This document shows positions 51,822-61,900 of a stretch of DNA of 64,000 nucleotides, piece after piece. The stretch comes from Pseudomonas sp. UBA4194 (GTDB taxonomy: Bacteria > Pseudomonadota > Gammaproteobacteria > Pseudomonadales > Pseudomonadaceae). The DNA lies in the NCBI RefSeq assembly GCF_002379585.1, contig NZ_DFUE01000018.1, positions 20,347-84,346 on the forward strand, in the 5' to 3' direction. A program made the translations under genes and the position numbers. A model generated the notes under the pieces. The model saw only the letters and a list, made by a program, of their open reading frames with translations. It made no database searches and was not told where the DNA came from. Numbering within the stretch: position 1 is the first letter of the stretch; every line of letters starts with the position of its first letter.

Positions 51822-53564
51822 TTAGAGGAACAACCCAGGGCCTGGGCGACTTCCTTCGGGGAATTTGACGCCCACTTTCATGATCCGGTTCCCGTCCATC
51901 ACTGCCACTGTCCAGAGTGTGCCGTGCCATTCCACGTGGTCGCCCACGATCGGTGCGCCGCCCACGCGCTGGGTGATGAAGCGGCTGAGGGGCATCTGTG
52001 GGTCCAGGCCATCGAGCTGCAAACCGTACAGTGCCGACACCGCGCCCAGTTCTGCGTCGCCTTCGAGCACGAAATCGCCGAAAAAGCGCAGATCCAGCCC
52101 GCGCTGCGGCGCCTGGCTGAACAGCTTGCCCAGGGCCGGCAGGTTGTGTTCATGGCCGATCACACACAGCAGATCGCCCACTTCCAACACCGTACTACCC
52201 GACGGATGGAGCAGTTGCTGGCCACGAAACAGCGCGGCGATACGCGTCCCCTCGGGCATTTTCAGCTCGCGCAGGGCGGCGCCGATGCACCATTTCTCTG
52301 CGCCCAGGCGGTACACGAACAGCTCCCACTCGCTGGTCACATGCACTTCCAGGGCAGAGCGGGAAATCGGCGCCGGGTCCGGCGGTACCGTGACCTTGAG
52401 CAGCTTGGCCACCCACGGCAGGCTGGTCCCCTGCACCAGCAGCGACACCAGCACGATGAAGAAGGCCAGGTTGAAGAACAGCTGCGCATCGGGCAGCCCC
52501 GCCATCAGCGGGAACACCGCCAGAATGATCGGCACCGCGCCACGCAGGCCGACCCAGGAAATGAAGGCCTTTTCGCGGCCATGGAAGGCCTTGAACGGCA
52601 GCAGGCCAACCATCACCGACAGCGGACGCGCCACCAGAATCATCCACAGCGCCAAGGCCAGGGCGGGCAGGGCGATGGGCAGCAGGTCGTGGGGCGTGAC
52701 CAGCAGGCCCAGCACCAGGAACATGCCGATCTGCGCCAGCCAGGCCATGCCATCGAGCATGTGCAGAATGCCGTGGCGGCTGCGAATGGGCTTGTTGCCC
52801 ATCACCAGGCCGCACAGGTACACGGCCAGAAAGCCGCTGCCGTGCAGTGCGTTGGTCAGCGCGAACACCAGCAGGCCGCCGGCTACCACCAGAATGGGGT
52901 ACAAGCCAGCGGCCAGGTTGATGCGGTTGACCAGTTGCAGCATCACCCAGCCGCCACCCAGGCCAATCACCCCGCCAATACCGAATTCGCGCAGCAGGTG
53001 GCCGAGCAGGCCCCAGTGCAGGCCGGTCTGGTTGCTGGCGATCATGTCGATCAGGGTCACGGTGAGGAACACCGCCATGGGGTCGTTGCTGCCGGATTCG
53101 ATTTCCAGGGTTGCCGTAACCCGTTCGTTCAGACCCTTGCCGCCGAGCAGCGAGAACACCGCCGCGGCATCGGTGGAGCCGACGATGGCACCGATCAGCA
53201 GGCCCTGGATCATGCTCAGGTCGAACAGCCAGGCGGCCACCGCGCCGGTCAGGGCGGTGGTGATCAGCACCCCTACCGTGGCCAGCGACAAGGCCGGCCA
53301 CAAGGCCACGCGGAAACTCGACACCCGGGTGCGCAGGCCACCGTCGAGCAGAATCACCGCCAGCGCCAGGTTACCCACCAGGTAGGCCGTGGGGTAGTTG
53401 TTGAAGATGATGCCGCCGCCATCTACCCCGGCGGCCATGCCCACCGCCAGGATGATGACCAGAATGGGGATGCCCAGGCGTGAAGACAGCGAGCTGACCA
53501 GAATGCTTGCACCCACCAGCAACGCGCCGATCAAGAACAGGCTGTTGATGAAGGTGGCAGTCAA
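51822..53564 (-). CDS. nhaP2: K+/H+ antiporter NhaP2 (CvrA)
   Basis: A 580-residue cation-proton antiporter-1 protein: twelve helices (SLFLIGALLVGASILVSSL; the ion site LEIESGSNDPMAVFLTVT; WVGLRGAVPIILA), then a TrkA-C domain and a CorC/HlyC-type C-terminal domain. It expels K+ from the cytoplasm. I place the start at TTG 53562-53564 (residues TATFINSLFLIG) because GGAG lies 8 bases upstream and homologues begin there; an ATG at 53600 would add 12 residues with a weak ribosome site. Confidence 0.9.
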   Translation of the reverse strand: MTATFINSLFLIGALLVGASILVSSLSSRLGIPILVIILAVGMAAGVDGGGIIFNNYPTAYLVGNLALAVILLDGGLRTRVSSFRVALWPALSLATVGVLITTALTGAVAAWLFDLSMIQGLLIGAIVGSTDAAAVFSLLGGKGLNERVTATLEIESGSNDPMAVFLTVTLIDMIASNQTGLHWGLLGHLLREFGIGGVIGLGGGWVMLQLVNRINLAAGLYPILVVAGGLLVFALTNALHGSGFLAVYLCGLVMGNKPIRSRHGILHMLDGMAWLAQIGMFLVLGLLVTPHDLLPIALPALALALWMILVARPLSVMVGLLPFKAFHGREKAFISWVGLRGAVPIILAVFPLMAGLPDAQLFFNLAFFIVLVSLLVQGTSLPWVAKLLKVTVPPDPAPISRSALEVHVTSEWELFVYRLGAEKWCIGAALRELKMPEGTRIAALFRGQQLLHPSGSTVLEVGDLLCVIGHEHNLPALGKLFSQAPQRGLDLRFFGDFVLEGDAELGAVSALYGLQLDGLDPQMPLSRFITQRVGGAPIVGDHVEWHGTLWTVAVMDGNRIMKVGVKFPEGSRPGPGLFL

Positions 53565-53864
53565 GGGCAGTACTCCAGGCAGAAAAGGCAGGTGCTTCAT
53601 GCAGGCTGCATGCCAAGGGATAATAACCTCAACAAATGGTTATGTGTCAAAGCCTTGCCGGATCGACCGCAAAGCTTCAGGTGCTCACGCAGGAATCCAT
53701 CGTGGTCGGACTCGAGACCTGCAAAGCAGCGGCCCTTCACAACAACCGTCGCAAATCGGCGTATCGGCCTGAGTGCAATTTGCGCCCCGCAGGTAGCGCT
53801 TATGTAACGCCTGCGTCGATTATTCGCCATGCACTGTAGCCGCCCCAAACAGACGAGGCGGTCG

Positions 53865-56800
53865 ATGAAAACCCCACTGCACACCAAACTGACGACCCTG
53901 CTGGATGCCTACGTGGGCCATGAACACCTGCGCACGCCGCTGCTCAACCGACTGCAGGTGCTGGGCGAAGCCGTTTCCCGCACTGCCCAGAGCCTGCAGG
54001 CTCTGGCGCGGGATGCGCCGGTTCTGGACGCCGACAAGGGGCTGGGGGCTGGCCAGCTGCCCACGGCCTCGGCGCAATACTGGAGCGACCTGGCGCCGGG
54101 CACCGAGATGTCCCGCCTGGAGCATGCCCGGGCACTGCGCGCCGAAGACCTTGGCCATCGTGCTCACGTGCTGGCCGCTCTGGGCGAAATCACGCCGGCC
54201 GGCCAGAAGTTGCTGGCCGAAGCGCTGGCCCCTGCCGACGACCGACCGGCGCCCAGCGCCTACGCCATCGCCCTGACCACCACGGACAGCACCCGCCTGA
54301 CTTTGCCTGGCGTGGAGCTGATCCAGTCTCCCGCCAGCGACCGTTGTCTGCTGGTGTGGCCCGGCGTGGGTCAGCAACTGTTCGAGTTCGACAGTCGCCG
54401 CGAAGCAGGTCTGGGCCTGATCGAATACCTGCTGGGTGAGCAGGGCGCCGAGTTCTGGGCCTGTTTCGAGCCTGACGTGCCCGCGCACTGGCACAACCCG
54501 CCGTTCGCGGGGTTGGGCGTCAAGGCCGGCTTTGGCCTGTGCAAGGACGCCGTGCTGCTTAACGGCGTGAAATCCAGCATCGCCAGCGAGTTGCATGTGC
54601 AGATCAACCGTTCATCGCCACCGGCAGACTGGGCCGAGCAGCGCGTGCAGCGCTTCTGGCAGCCACTGCCCGAGGTGATCGAGAGCGTGTTGGCGAGCGC
54701 TATCAAAGCCGATGGCGCCCGCCAGGCCAGCCTGCTGACCTTCGGCAGCATCGGCCCGGATATCGCCACCGCCCTGGTCGAGCAGACCATCACCGCCTGC
54801 GAAACCGGCATCCAACGCTACATCGGTGACGAGCTTGGCAGCCAGGAGCACAAGCGTTACCGGCAGGTACACGCGGCCTGGCAGGCGGCCCAAGCCAAGG
54901 CCCGCGAGCAGGTCGGCGGACTCAGCGCCCACGCACGCTTTCCCCATGAACGGTGGGCGCGAGTGGATGAAGCCGGCCTGACCCCTCGCCAGCACCTGGC
55001 CTTGGCCTTGACCAATGCCCTTCGTCACGACGCCCAGTTGCAAGTGTACGAAGGCACCCTGAACAGCGCTGATCTGGCCTTGATCAGCGAAGTGCTGGCC
55101 CAGCCTGCGGCGGCGCAACGTCAGGCCAGTGGCACCGTGGTGGCGGAGATCGCGGTGGGGCCGGGCAGTTTCTCGTACCGTTTGCCGGGCGCCTATGTCA
55201 TCGCCCCAGCAACGGCCTGGAGCAAAAGTACCGAGGACGTGCGCTGCCTGCTCTACGTGGCCGGCGAAGAGGGCGGCCTGCGACGCTTCGACAACCTGAC
55301 CCAGTTGCTCGGTTGCGTCACCGCCAGCCTCAAGGATCCGGCCTTTACGCCGCTGTGGGCCCGCTACAAACCCAGTGCGCAAACCGCGATCAAGCGTTTC
55401 CTCAACCAGTCGCCCCTGCCGCTGGTGACGCGCCCGGTCGCTCTGGACTGGATGGACAGCTACCTGGGCACGGAAATCGACAGCCACGAGGACCTGCTCG
55501 CCGCCGCCACCGACCGCCAACGGCGTGAGCAGGTGCTCGATGAACTGACCCGGGCCTTGGCGGCGCCGGCTCACGAGGTGCGTGACGTCGCGGTCAACCG
55601 CATTGCCGAGCAGCGCCGCCTGCAATCGACCTTGCAGGCATTACCGGCCTGGCTGGCGACGGCCGACGAGAGTGTGCGCACGGCGTACGCCAAGTTGCTC
55701 GACCGTTACAACCCGCTCGCCACGGCACAGGAGCATTTCCTGCAACGGCAGACGCCACTTATCCGCGATTTCGCCCGATCAAGGCTCAAGTCTCGGCTGA
55801 AGGCCGAACTCGACAAGGTGGTGGACCCCGAGCAGGTGCTGGTCAAGCTGCCTGAATCGGTCGCGCTCAAAGCCGTGGCCAATGTCCCCTCTGAGGTGGT
55901 GGTGCCCAGCGCCACTTTGGAAACCATGACCCTGGTCGAACTGGCCCTGCTCAATATCGACCGCCAGGTCACCCTGCGCCTGCGCTACGCCACACTGGTG
56001 GCGCGTGACAGTGGTGTGCCCTTGAGCATTCAAGGCCTGACCATCGCTCGTCTGCGTCGGCTGATCATCGAGTTGGACGTGGCCGGGCAATACCGGCGCC
56101 ATGTGCAAGGCTTGTTCAGCCTACCCAGTGACCTCACCGGGGGCGCTTCGGTACGCGCACAACTGTTGACCGCGCCGTATGCCGCCGCCCTGCGCCTGCA
56201 AGCCTATGGCGACTACCAGCGCGGCTTGCTGGACAAGTCAGGTTGGCAATGGCTGGAGAAGGCGCTGTGCGCGCGAACCGCCGAGCAGTTGGCCGAACCC
56301 TCGCTGGACATGCGCCTGAGCACCGCCGTGCTGAGCCTGGGTGAGGGTGATGAAAAACTGGCCAGCGGCTTGCTGCTGCTCACCCGCACCGGCAACGGGG
56401 AGTGCTGGCTGTACTTGCCGAAGGTGCCCGAAGGTGCGTCGTTTGTGCATGGCGTGTCCGCCGACGCTGCCAGGCAAGCCTTGCTGCGGCGCCTGCGCTC
56501 GACCTCGATGCGCACCTGGCTGGCCGGTCTGGCGGGCGTCGGGCATGCCACCGCGAGTCGCGAACGGTATCTGGAGCAGGCTTGTCAGCGTGATTTCACA
56601 GGTTTCATGCGATTTGCACCGCTGTCCTTTGCCCATTGGCCGGTGGCGGCGGCGCTGCTGCACAACCGTCAACAGCAACTGCTCAACGACGCGCAACTGA
56701 TCGCCCGCACCCGGGCCGACATCCGTCAGGCCTTCGCCCAACAGCTGCGTGACGGTGGCAGGCAGTTGGCCATGTCGGGTCTGTATTACCTGCCGGGCAT

Positions 56801-58595
56801 CGGCACGCTGTTGCAGCTGTATGACGGCTGGACGGATGCCCACGATGCGATCAATGCCTTTGCTGGCGGCGATACGGCCGGGGGCCTGCGGCGTATGGCT
56901 TCGGCGGAGCTCAATTTCGGTTTTGCGCTGATGTCCTTCGTGCCGGGCATGGCCGCGGCCCGGCTTACCCGACGTGCCCTGCAGCCGCGCCAGGCCAGGC
57001 AGCCGACGGCGTTGCCGGTGGGCCACAAGCTCGTGCGTGTCGATGGCTTCGCCGGGCACGGGGTGGATATCGATCTGGTCGGCGCCACGCCTCAAACGGG
57101 TATGGATGCCGGTACCTGGATGCGCAACGGCAAGCTGTACCTGTGGCAGGACGGCAAAGCCTACGAGGTGTTTCGCCGTGGCGGCGAGCTGACCCTGCGG
57201 CTGCGCCGCACGTCTGCCAACAGCCATGAGCATCCGGTGCGCCGCGGCCCGGACGGGCGGTTCCGCACACACCTGGATACCGGGTTACGTGCCGGTGGGC
57301 GTTCCCGCGCGGGCAGCGCCAGCAGTGCCAGCGGTGCCGATGAATCGCCGATGGCGCCGTACCTGATTGCCAGCGAAGACCGCGCCATCATGGCTGATCT
57401 GCTGCCACGGGCGGGCAAGTACACCTTGGACGAGTGGGGGGGCACCTTGGGCCCGGTACGGCCCGGCGACCAGGCCAGGGGACGCTTTTTCGTCAAGCGC
57501 CAGCAGCTGTTGCAGGATGCCGATGAGCACCTGCGCACCGTGGTGGTCGAGCCGCGTGTCGACATGCCGTTGCTGAGTGAGGATGCCACCCACGGCCAAC
57601 TGATCGCGGCGATCTACCAGAAGAGCAACGGCCTGGTGATCGGCGAGGCCCATGCGTCGTCGAGTTCCAAGCGTTTTCTGATCGATAACTTCGCCACGCT
57701 CAAAGCCGAGGGGGTCAAGACCTTGTACTTCGAGCACCTGCACATGGATTTTCTGGCCAGCGAGCTCAAGGTGCTCAATGACACGGGCGTGCTGACCCCG
57801 GCGTTGCGTCAGCATCTGCGTATGCTCGACCGTGGCCACAGGGTCGATACCGGCCAGCCGTTCACCTTTGAAAATGTGATCGTGGCTGCCAACGAGCATG
57901 GGCTGCAGGTGGTGAGTCTGGACTGTGCCGCCAGTTGGTACTCCAAGGGTGTCGCGGACCGAGGCGTCGGCGCTCGGCAGCGTATGTTCAGCTACCTGGC
58001 CAGCCAGGTGATCCAGGCGCATCAGAGCGCCAGCGGGGAGCACAAGTGGGTGGCGCTGGTGGGTAACAGCCATTCCAACCGACACGCTGGCACCCTGGGC
58101 CTGGCCGAACTGAACAAGGCCATTGGCGTGCGCATGGCTGAACCCCAGGGCGGCATCCCACCCCGGTGGCGGCCCGACCCAGGCCTGGACACGTCGTTCA
58201 ACAGAGGGCGGGTGCAGGCTGATTTTCTGCTCGAAGTCCAGGTACCGCCGGCCGGACAATCCCAAGCGTCGCCGCTACCGTCGCTGTCCGCTGCAGATCA
58301 GGCGCTCGCCGCGCAAGCTCGCGCGCTACTCGACGCGCCCATTGCGGCATTGCGCCCGGCCACGCCGCGACTGATCCACCCCGGCAGCTTCTACCTGGAA
58401 AAGGTCGGCGATCAGCGCGTTGTGGTGCACCTTAGCCGTGACGGTAATACCTATCGCACCCCTGTCGACAAGCGACTGGGCGGGTACTCGGTATCGAGGC
58501 CGTCATGGGACAAGGTGCACGGGCGCCGCTTCTGGACGTTGCGAGGGTTGCTGGAGGCCATGGCGGAGCAGAACCTTACCCATGTGACGGTGTAG
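53865..58595 (+). CDS. Large toxin with dermonecrotic/membrane-targeting region and ChaN/Tiki-like domain
   Basis: A 1576-residue protein without signal peptide. The first 950 residues are helical and resemble the DUF6543 dermonecrotic/RTX toxin membrane-localisation region common in Pseudomonas. Two hydrophobic stretches (about 968-990 and 1016-1034) could insert in a membrane. Residues about 1240-1440 form a ChaN/EreA/Tiki-like domain also found in Pasteurella multocida toxin: GEAHASSSSKRF (from about 1260), FEHLHMDF (about 1289) and VGNSHSNRHAGT (about 1400). ATG 53865 has GAGG six bases upstream; an in-frame ATG at 53829 is less likely. No immunity or secretion gene is adjacent. Confidence 0.8.
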   Translation: MKTPLHTKLTTLLDAYVGHEHLRTPLLNRLQVLGEAVSRTAQSLQALARDAPVLDADKGLGAGQLPTASAQYWSDLAPGTEMSRLEHARALRAEDLGHRAHVLAALGEITPAGQKLLAEALAPADDRPAPSAYAIALTTTDSTRLTLPGVELIQSPASDRCLLVWPGVGQQLFEFDSRREAGLGLIEYLLGEQGAEFWACFEPDVPAHWHNPPFAGLGVKAGFGLCKDAVLLNGVKSSIASELHVQINRSSPPADWAEQRVQRFWQPLPEVIESVLASAIKADGARQASLLTFGSIGPDIATALVEQTITACETGIQRYIGDELGSQEHKRYRQVHAAWQAAQAKAREQVGGLSAHARFPHERWARVDEAGLTPRQHLALALTNALRHDAQLQVYEGTLNSADLALISEVLAQPAAAQRQASGTVVAEIAVGPGSFSYRLPGAYVIAPATAWSKSTEDVRCLLYVAGEEGGLRRFDNLTQLLGCVTASLKDPAFTPLWARYKPSAQTAIKRFLNQSPLPLVTRPVALDWMDSYLGTEIDSHEDLLAAATDRQRREQVLDELTRALAAPAHEVRDVAVNRIAEQRRLQSTLQALPAWLATADESVRTAYAKLLDRYNPLATAQEHFLQRQTPLIRDFARSRLKSRLKAELDKVVDPEQVLVKLPESVALKAVANVPSEVVVPSATLETMTLVELALLNIDRQVTLRLRYATLVARDSGVPLSIQGLTIARLRRLIIELDVAGQYRRHVQGLFSLPSDLTGGASVRAQLLTAPYAAALRLQAYGDYQRGLLDKSGWQWLEKALCARTAEQLAEPSLDMRLSTAVLSLGEGDEKLASGLLLLTRTGNGECWLYLPKVPEGASFVHGVSADAARQALLRRLRSTSMRTWLAGLAGVGHATASRERYLEQACQRDFTGFMRFAPLSFAHWPVAAALLHNRQQQLLNDAQLIARTRADIRQAFAQQLRDGGRQLAMSGLYYLPGIGTLLQLYDGWTDAHDAINAFAGGDTAGGLRRMASAELNFGFALMSFVPGMAAARLTRRALQPRQARQPTALPVGHKLVRVDGFAGHGVDIDLVGATPQTGMDAGTWMRNGKLYLWQDGKAYEVFRRGGELTLRLRRTSANSHEHPVRRGPDGRFRTHLDTGLRAGGRSRAGSASSASGADESPMAPYLIASEDRAIMADLLPRAGKYTLDEWGGTLGPVRPGDQARGRFFVKRQQLLQDADEHLRTVVVEPRVDMPLLSEDATHGQLIAAIYQKSNGLVIGEAHASSSSKRFLIDNFATLKAEGVKTLYFEHLHMDFLASELKVLNDTGVLTPALRQHLRMLDRGHRVDTGQPFTFENVIVAANEHGLQVVSLDCAASWYSKGVADRGVGARQRMFSYLASQVIQAHQSASGEHKWVALVGNSHSNRHAGTLGLAELNKAIGVRMAEPQGGIPPRWRPDPGLDTSFNRGRVQADFLLEVQVPPAGQSQASPLPSLSAADQALAAQARALLDAPIAALRPATPRLIHPGSFYLEKVGDQRVVVHLSRDGNTYRTPVDKRLGGYSVSRPSWDKVHGRRFWTLRGLLEAMAEQNLTHVTV

Positions 58596-58685
58596 GCAGG
58601 GCGGAAGCGGGTAAGGGAGCGTTCGCTACCCCTTACCTAGATACGGGCACCCAATCCCATCGGGCGCAACCGCGTTGGCAAGCAA

Positions 58686-58693
58686 GTTGCACC
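58686..58693 (+). promoter_or_regulatory. Candidate PutA operator (distal)
   Basis: GTTGCACC, about 240 bases upstream of putA. The ribbon-helix-helix domain of E. coli PutA binds GTTGCA sites; this copy is identical to the two promoter-proximal copies over 8 bases. Confidence 0.55.
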
Positions 58694-58725
58694 TTTCTCA
58701 TCGTCTGGCATAACACCGCCAAAGT

Positions 58726-58754
58726 GCTCCCTATGGGAGCATCTTGCATTTTTT
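58726..58754 (+). terminator. Possible terminator between the toxin gene and putA
   Basis: GCTCCC-TAT-GGGAGC (58726-58740) followed by ATCTTGCATTTTTT. The stem is short but GC-rich and the T-run begins 9 bases later. It would insulate putA from toxin transcription. A weaker hairpin GGTAAGGG/CCCCTTACC lies just after the toxin stop (58609-58637). Confidence 0.4.
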
Positions 58755-58840
58755 GCGTGGAATCGCGCACCGCCGTTGTGCAGATTCAACCCACTTCGAA
58801 CACTCCCAGACCGGCCGTCGACTATTTGTGAAACAAACGG

Positions 58841-58858
58841 GTTGCACCTGGTTGCACC
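58841..58858 (+). promoter_or_regulatory. Candidate tandem PutA operators (proximal)
   Basis: Two GTTGCACC sites at 58841-58848 and 58851-58858, in direct orientation and 10 bases apart, one helical turn. They lie 70-90 bases before the putA start, where PutA repressor would block transcription when proline is absent. Confidence 0.65.
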
Positions 58859-58929
58859 CATGACAGAGCACGGCTACTCTTGCCGCCGGCTTTATTGCCA
58901 CGCTTCCGTGGCCCTGATGAGGACAAGAC

Positions 58930-61900
58930 ATGGCTACCACCACCCTGGGCGTCAAGCTCGACGACCCGACCCGCGAACGCCTCAAGGCCGCCGCGCAGTC
59001 CATCGACCGGACGCCGCACTGGTTGATCAAGCAGGCCATCTTCAATTACCTGGAGAAGCTGGAGGGTGGTGCAACCCTGACCGAGCTCAGTGCCGCGGGC
59101 GCCCACGGCAGCGACGATGTGGGTGACGTACAGCCCGACCACGCTCATCAGTGCTTCCTGGAGTTTGCCGAGAGCATTCTGCCGCAATCGGTGCTGCGCG
59201 CGGCCATCACCGGGGCCTATCGCCGACCCGAGCCTGAAGTGGTGCCGATGCTGCTGGAGCAGGCGCGCCTGCCGGCCGACATGGCTGAGGCCACCAACAA
59301 GCTTGCCGCACGCATCGCCGAAAAGCTGCGCAACCAGAAGAGCGCCGGCGGCCGTGCCGGCATCGTACAGGGCCTGTTGCAGGAATTCTCCCTCAGCTCC
59401 CAGGAAGGCGTGGCGCTGATGTGCCTGGCCGAAGCGCTGTTGCGCATCCCGGACAAAGGCACCCGTGACGCCCTGATCCGTGACAAGATCAGCAACGGCA
59501 ACTGGCAGCCGCACCTGGGCAACAGCCCTTCGTTGTTCGTCAACGCCGCCACCTGGGGTCTGCTGCTGACCGGCAAGCTGGTCTCCACCCATAACGAATC
59601 GGGCCTGTCGTCGTCGCTCAGCCGCATCATCGGCAAGAGCGGCGAGCCAATGATCCGCAAGGGCGTGGACATGGCCATGCGCTTGATGGGCGAACAGTTC
59701 GTCACCGGCGAAACCATCGGTGAAGCGCTGGCCAATGCCAGCAAGTTCGAGAGCAAGGGTTTTCGCTACTCCTACGACATGCTCGGCGAGGCGGCCCTCA
59801 CCGAGCACGATGCGCAGAAATACCTGGCGTCCTACGAGCAGGCCATTCATTCGATCGGCAAGGCCTCCCACGGTCGCGGGATCTATGAGGGGCCAGGCAT
59901 CTCGATCAAGCTGTCGGCCTTGCACCCGCGCTACAGCCGCGCCCAGTACGAGCGCGTGATGGAGGAGCTTTACCCGCGCCTGCTGTCCCTGACCCTGCTG
60001 GCCAAGCAGTACGACATTGGCCTGAACATCGACGCCGAGGAAGCCGACCGCCTGGAGCTGTCCCTGGACCTGCTCGAACGCCTGTGCTTCGAGCCCCAGC
60101 TGACGGGTTGGAACGGCATCGGCTTCGTCATCCAGGCCTACCAGAAGCGCTGCCCGTATGTGATCGACTACGTCATCGATCTGGCCCGCCGCAGCCGTCA
60201 TCGCCTGATGATTCGTCTGGTCAAGGGCGCCTACTGGGACAGCGAGATCAAGCGCGCCCAGGTCGAAGGCCTGGAGGGTTACCCGGTGTACACCCGCAAG
60301 GTCTATACCGACGTCTCCTACGTGGCCTGCGCGCGCAAGCTGTTGTCGGTGCCCGAAGTCATCTACCCGCAGTTCGCGACCCACAACGCCCACACCCTGG
60401 CAGCCATCTACCACATCGCCGGGCAGAACTATTACCCTGGCCAGTACGAGTTCCAGTGCCTGCATGGCATGGGCGAGCCGCTTTACGAGCAGGTGGTGGG
60501 CAAGGTGGCCGATGGCAAGCTGAACCGTCCGTGCCGTGTCTACGCGCCGGTGGGGACCCATGAAACCCTGCTGGCCTATCTGGTGCGCCGCCTGCTGGAA
60601 AACGGCGCGAACACCTCGTTCGTCAACCGTATCGCCGACCAGTCCATCTCCATTCAGGAACTGGTAGCGGACCCGGTGTCCACCATCGAGCGCATGGCCA
60701 CCCAGGAAGGCCAGTTCGGCCTGCCGCATCCGCGCATTGCGTTGCCCCGCGATCTGTATGGCAGCGACCGCGCCAACTCGGCGGGTATCGACCTGGCCAA
60801 CGAGCACCGCCTGGCGTCGCTGTCCTCGGCACTGCTGGCCACTGCGCACAACGACTGGAAGGCGTTGCCGATGCTCGGCTGCGACCCCAGCAACGAGCCG
60901 GCACAGCCGGTGCTCAACCCCTCGGACCTGCGTGACGTGGTGGGCCATGTGCAAGAAGCCACGGTTGCAGACGTCGACAACGCCATTCAATGCGCGTTGA
61001 TCAACGGTCCGATCTGGCAGGCCACCCCGCCTGCCGAACGCGCCGCCGTGCTGGAGCGCGCCGCCGACCTGATGGAAGCCGAGATCCAGCCGTTGATGGG
61101 TCTGCTCGCCCGGGAAGCCGGCAAGACCTTTGCCAACGCCATCGCCGAAGTGCGCGAAGCCGTGGATTTCCTGCGCTACTACGCGGTGCAGGCACGCAAC
61201 GATTTCAGCAACGACGCCCACCGCCCGTTGGGCCCGGTGGTGTGTATCAGCCCGTGGAATTTCCCCCTGGCGATTTTCAGCGGTCAGGTGGCCGCCGCCT
61301 TGGCCGCGGGTAACCCGGTGCTGGCCAAGCCGGCCGAACAAACCCCGTTGGTGGCGGCTCAGGCAGTGCGCCTGCTGCTCGAAGCCGGTATTCCAGAGGG
61401 CGTGCTGCAACTGCTGCCGGGCCGCGGTGAAACCGTGGGTGCGCGGCTGGTAGGCGACGAGCGGGTCAAGGGCGTGATGTTCACCGGTTCCACCGAGGTG
61501 GCGCGCCTGCTGCAGCGCAATATTGCCGGGCGCCTGGATGCCCAGGGTCGGCCGATCCCGCTGATCGCCGAAACCGGCGGCCAGAACGCCATGATCGTCG
61601 ACTCCTCGGCCCTGACCGAGCAGGTGGTGATCGACGTGGTGTCCTCGGCCTTCGACTCCGCTGGCCAGCGGTGCTCGGCGCTGCGGGTGTTGTGCCTGCA
61701 GGAAGATTCCGCCGACCGCGTGATCGAAATGCTCAAGGGGGCTATGGCCGAAGCGCGGCTGGGTAACCCCGAGCGCCTGAGCGTGGACATCGGCCCGGTG
61801 ATCGACGCCGAAGCCAAGGCCGGCATCGAGAAGCATATCCAGGGCATGCGCGACAAAGGTCGCGAGGTGTACCAGATGGCCATCGCCGACAGTGCCGAGA

